From the NCBI GenBank assembly GCA_947447815.1, contig CANFLJ010000008.1, positions 1-15,592 on the forward strand: DNA of 15,592 nucleotides, read 5' to 3'. A program made the translations under genes and the position numbers. This document shows, piece after piece, positions 14,007 through 15,592 of the stretch; position 1 is the first letter of the stretch, and each line of letters begins with the position of its first letter. This stretch comes from Chitinophagaceae bacterium. GTDB lineage: Bacteria; Bacteroidota; Bacteroidia; Chitinophagales; Chitinophagaceae. The notes beneath the pieces are model-generated. The model saw nothing but the letters and a program-made list of their open reading frames with translations, was not told the origin of the DNA and ran no database searches.

Positions 14007-15215
14007 CTAGTCGTTGAACAAATCCATTGCTTTATCGAGCTCTTCATTGACAATCTTAGCATATATCTGTGTTTCTTTTATTTGGGAGTGCCCCATGAGC
14101 TTTGATACTTTATCAATAGAAATGCCCTTGCGGAGTGCACGAGTAGCCCAGGTATGACGGCTAATATGAAAGCTTATATGTTTGTTAAGGTTTGATTTTT
14201 CTGATATTATATTTAAGTTTTTATTGATTAAAGCTGAAGAACGGCTTAAAGCTTTATCAATAGCCAATGGATCTTTCATATCTAAATCTTCTGGAAGATT
14301 AGGGAAAATGTATTTATTTGGTGATGGAGATAAGGGCGCATACTTATTCATAATATCTAAAGCCTTCTGCGGTACCTTAATAGATATTTGTCCGCCAGTC
14401 TTTTGCATAGTAATATTCAAGCTGGCGCCATCGAAATCCTTCCACTTTAGTTGTAGCATGTCGGACACTCTTATACCACCGGCATAAGCTGCGAACACAA
14501 ACATATCCTTATGCATCTCCACTTTTGTTCCTGGCTTATGATGGTAGTCTTCGATTAATTTCAATTCTGTTTCTGTCAGGTATTCCCTATGGGTTTTCTC
14601 TTCCTTGATTTTGAATTTATTGAACGGATTAATACTTAAATCTATCAAATCTCTGTTATAAGCTTTCTTGAACATCTGGTTTATTAGCTTAAAACTATTG
14701 ATACAGGTATTGGTTTTGTTATTCTTTTTGACTCTCAAATATGTTTCATACTTATATAAATACTCGGTATCGATATCCTGAAAAGTTAATCCGGTATTCT
14801 CGGCATAATCAGAGAGCTTTTGAATGATGCTTTTGTTTTTATCATAGGTACCAATTTTACCTGCAGTTTTAAATTCTAAGTAAGCAGTTTCGGCAAATGG
14901 GAAAAAAAGTACTGGAACTTTGCCATAGACTTTTTCTTTCAGCTGCTTATTTGTAGTGGTTTTGGAAAGGGTTTCATGCTCAAACACCTGGTCCTGAAGC
15001 TCAGTAAATTTGTTTGAAAGGAAGGAATTGAGCCTTGCACTGTTGGGGTGCTTGGATTTAATTTTGTTTTTTTCTGTATCCCAAAGGTCAATATGTACCA
15101 TTAAAGAGGAAGCAATATAGCTTACTTTTCTGTTTTTTATAATACGAAAATGGATAGGGCATTCGTCCTTTTTATTCATTTTATCTTTACGAAATACCAT
15201 GAGAACTGTAGCCAT
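14007..15215 (-). CDS. int: Tyrosine recombinase (site-specific integrase)
   Basis: 402 residues with the usual three parts: an arm-binding N-terminal domain (about 1-95, VLMVFRKDKMNKKDECPIHF), a SAM-like core-binding domain (about 103-205) and the catalytic domain (about 210-400). The active-site set is complete: R249 (GGIRVSD), K272 (QKTGG), H350 and R353 (HISRH), H376 (GHSQIK) and the nucleophile Y385 (TQIYAKI). It catalyses integration and excision of the element that also encodes the HTH protein and primase-helicase. The short distance from its start to the right flank (tandem repeat, attachment-like core) suggests that the element ends close by. No truncation seen, so the element may still be mobile. 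Confidence 0.96.
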   Translation of the reverse strand: MATVLMVFRKDKMNKKDECPIHFRIIKNRKVSYIASSLMVHIDLWDTEKNKIKSKHPNSARLNSFLSNKFTELQDQVFEHETLSKTTTNKQLKEKVYGKVPVLFFPFAETAYLEFKTAGKIGTYDKNKSIIQKLSDYAENTGLTFQDIDTEYLYKYETYLRVKKNNKTNTCINSFKLINQMFKKAYNRDLIDLSINPFNKFKIKEEKTHREYLTETELKLIEDYHHKPGTKVEMHKDMFVFAAYAGGIRVSDMLQLKWKDFDGASLNITMQKTGGQISIKVPQKALDIMNKYAPLSPSPNKYIFPNLPEDLDMKDPLAIDKALSRSSALINKNLNIISEKSNLNKHISFHISRHTWATRALRKGISIDKVSKLMGHSQIKETQIYAKIVNEELDKAMDLFND

Positions 15216-15261
15216 AGGACGTGTTTTTAATTCTCGTAAATATACGCATTTAAAAGCAAAG

Positions 15262-15285
15262 TGGGGTAAACAATGGGGTAAACAT
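15262..15285. repeat. Tandem 12-mer TGGGGTAAACA(A/T) upstream of the integrase gene
   Basis: Two adjacent copies (15262-15273 and 15274-15285) differing only in the last base. They lie 47 bases outside the integrase start, between it and the presumed attachment core. This is the position of integrase arm-type sites or of an operator for the int promoter; 12-base spacing suits either. No convincing int promoter was found in 15216-15261. Confidence 0.7.
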
Positions 15286-15317
15286 TTGTTACATTTACTA
15301 ACATTTCCTTACTTTTG
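15285..15317 (+). promoter_or_regulatory. Promoter reading rightward from the element end
   Basis: TTTG (15285-15288), 21 bases, then TACTTTTG (15310-15317): a full match to the Bacteroidota consensus with the longest accepted spacing. It would transcribe the short unit that ends at the terminator 15424-15467. Confidence 0.6.
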
Positions 15318-15318
15318 C
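15309..15318. other. Possible attachment core (attR)
   Basis: TTACTTTTGC differs at one base from GTANNTTTGC, the attB core used by CTnDOT-type integrases, which often target -7 boxes of promoters. It is about 95 bases from the integrase start, as expected for the att end of such an element. The matching left core in direct orientation was not found in the window. Confidence 0.3.
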
Positions 15319-15323
15319 ATGCT

Positions 15324-15467
15324 TTAACCAAATGTACTAGAGACCTAGTGGTGTTATGTTTGAGGGTAATGTGATGAAAATCGACGAATCAAAGATAATC
15401 CTGACGGGGTCACAATAGAAACTAAACACTCATTGAGAATGGCAACATTTACAATGAGTGTTTTTTT
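15324..15467 (+). ncRNA. Candidate short transcript, small RNA or tiny gene
   Basis: A consensus promoter and a strong terminator define a transcript of about 145 nucleotides. It contains a small hairpin ACTAG/CTAGT (15336-15349), TGACGGGGTCA (15402-15412), which can fold on itself, and a possible 20-codon frame (15356-15418) beginning MFEGNVMKIDE. I do not recognise the RNA. It is either a host small RNA whose promoter was invaded by the element, or a leader or peptide gene. The boundaries are inferred from the promoter and terminator, not observed. Confidence 0.4.
15424..15467 (+). terminator. Strong intrinsic terminator
   Basis: AAACACTCATTG (15424-15435) and CAATGAGTGTTT (15452-15463) form a perfect 12-bp stem with a 16-base loop, running into seven T residues (15461-15467). 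The orientation is for plus-strand transcription. Confidence 0.88.
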
Positions 15468-15572
15468 ATAATGTATTTTGAATAAAATTTAGTTTTTAAT
15501 TAAAAAAATATATTCCATTTATTATTTTTCGATTAAACTAAAACCTATTTTAAATAATAAAATACAACCTAG

Positions 15573-15580
15573 TACATTTG
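15573..15580 (+). promoter_or_regulatory. -7 box of a gene beyond the right edge
   Basis: TACATTTG matches TAnnTTTG exactly, 12 bases before the end of the window; no clear -33 TTTG is seen. The preceding interval 15468-15572 is A/T-rich and shows no gene. GTACATTTGC (15572-15581) also matches the CTnDOT-type attB core, as many promoters of this phylum do. Confidence 0.4.
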
Positions 15581-15592
15581 CGCACTATTTTA

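Overview
The window looks like an accessory region of a Bacteroidota chromosome, probably Sphingobacteriia/Chitinophagaceae-like. The evidence is near-consensus Bacteroidota promoters (TTTG, 19-21 bases, TAnnTTTG) upstream of several genes, few Shine-Dalgarno sequences, a BT4734-type primase fused to a DUF3987 helicase, a Bacteroidota-style tyrosine integrase and Bacteroidota-style RHS sequence. No core housekeeping gene was recognised. It reads as a mobile or defence island whose right end lies near 15.3 kb and whose left end is outside the window.

Left part (1-4750): the 5' end of a PGN_0703-family putative restriction endonuclease gene leaves the left edge on the minus strand and carries an in-frame stop at codon 16. 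A divergent gene encodes an unassigned protein with a PD-(D/E)XK-like nuclease motif. Two toxin-antitoxin operons follow on the minus strand: hipB-hipA (HTH antitoxin, Ser/Thr kinase toxin) and an AbiE-type pair (DUF6088/AbiEi-like antitoxin, AbiEii nucleotidyltransferase toxin). Each has a visible promoter embedded in palindromic operator candidates, which fits autoregulation.

Middle part (4840-9540): a small minus-strand operon encodes a membrane-anchored coiled-coil protein, a basic 53-residue protein not called by a standard ORF search, and a lipoprotein of the murein L,D-transpeptidase (YkuD_2) family. The last gene is frameshifted at its catalytic motif. Next comes a plus-strand module: a 5'-truncated RHS gene whose tail is an NlpC/P60-like peptidoglycan hydrolase, and 13 bases later a gene for an exported protein that is the natural candidate immunity factor. 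Imperfect inverted repeats of about 75 bases bracket the module, and its GTG start lies inside the left repeat.

Right part (9659-15467): mobile-element genes on the minus strand, in transcription order a tyrosine integrase, a 433-residue protein with an RteC-like C terminus, a 450-base non-coding stretch with four consecutive hairpins plus operator-like palindromes, a helix-turn-helix excisionase/regulator-type protein, and the primase-helicase. Outside the integrase start are a tandem repeat, a possible attachment core that coincides with a promoter -7 box, and a short transcription unit of about 145 nucleotides ending in a strong intrinsic terminator (candidate small RNA or 20-codon gene).

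The most notable signals are the inverted-repeat-bounded RHS toxin/immunity cassette, the frameshifted L,D-transpeptidase, the multi-operator hipBA promoter, the perfect 12-bp inverted repeat over the abiE promoter, the hairpin array, the unidentified small transcript, and a 26-base block of 9-mer repeats found both in an intergenic region and inside the primase gene.
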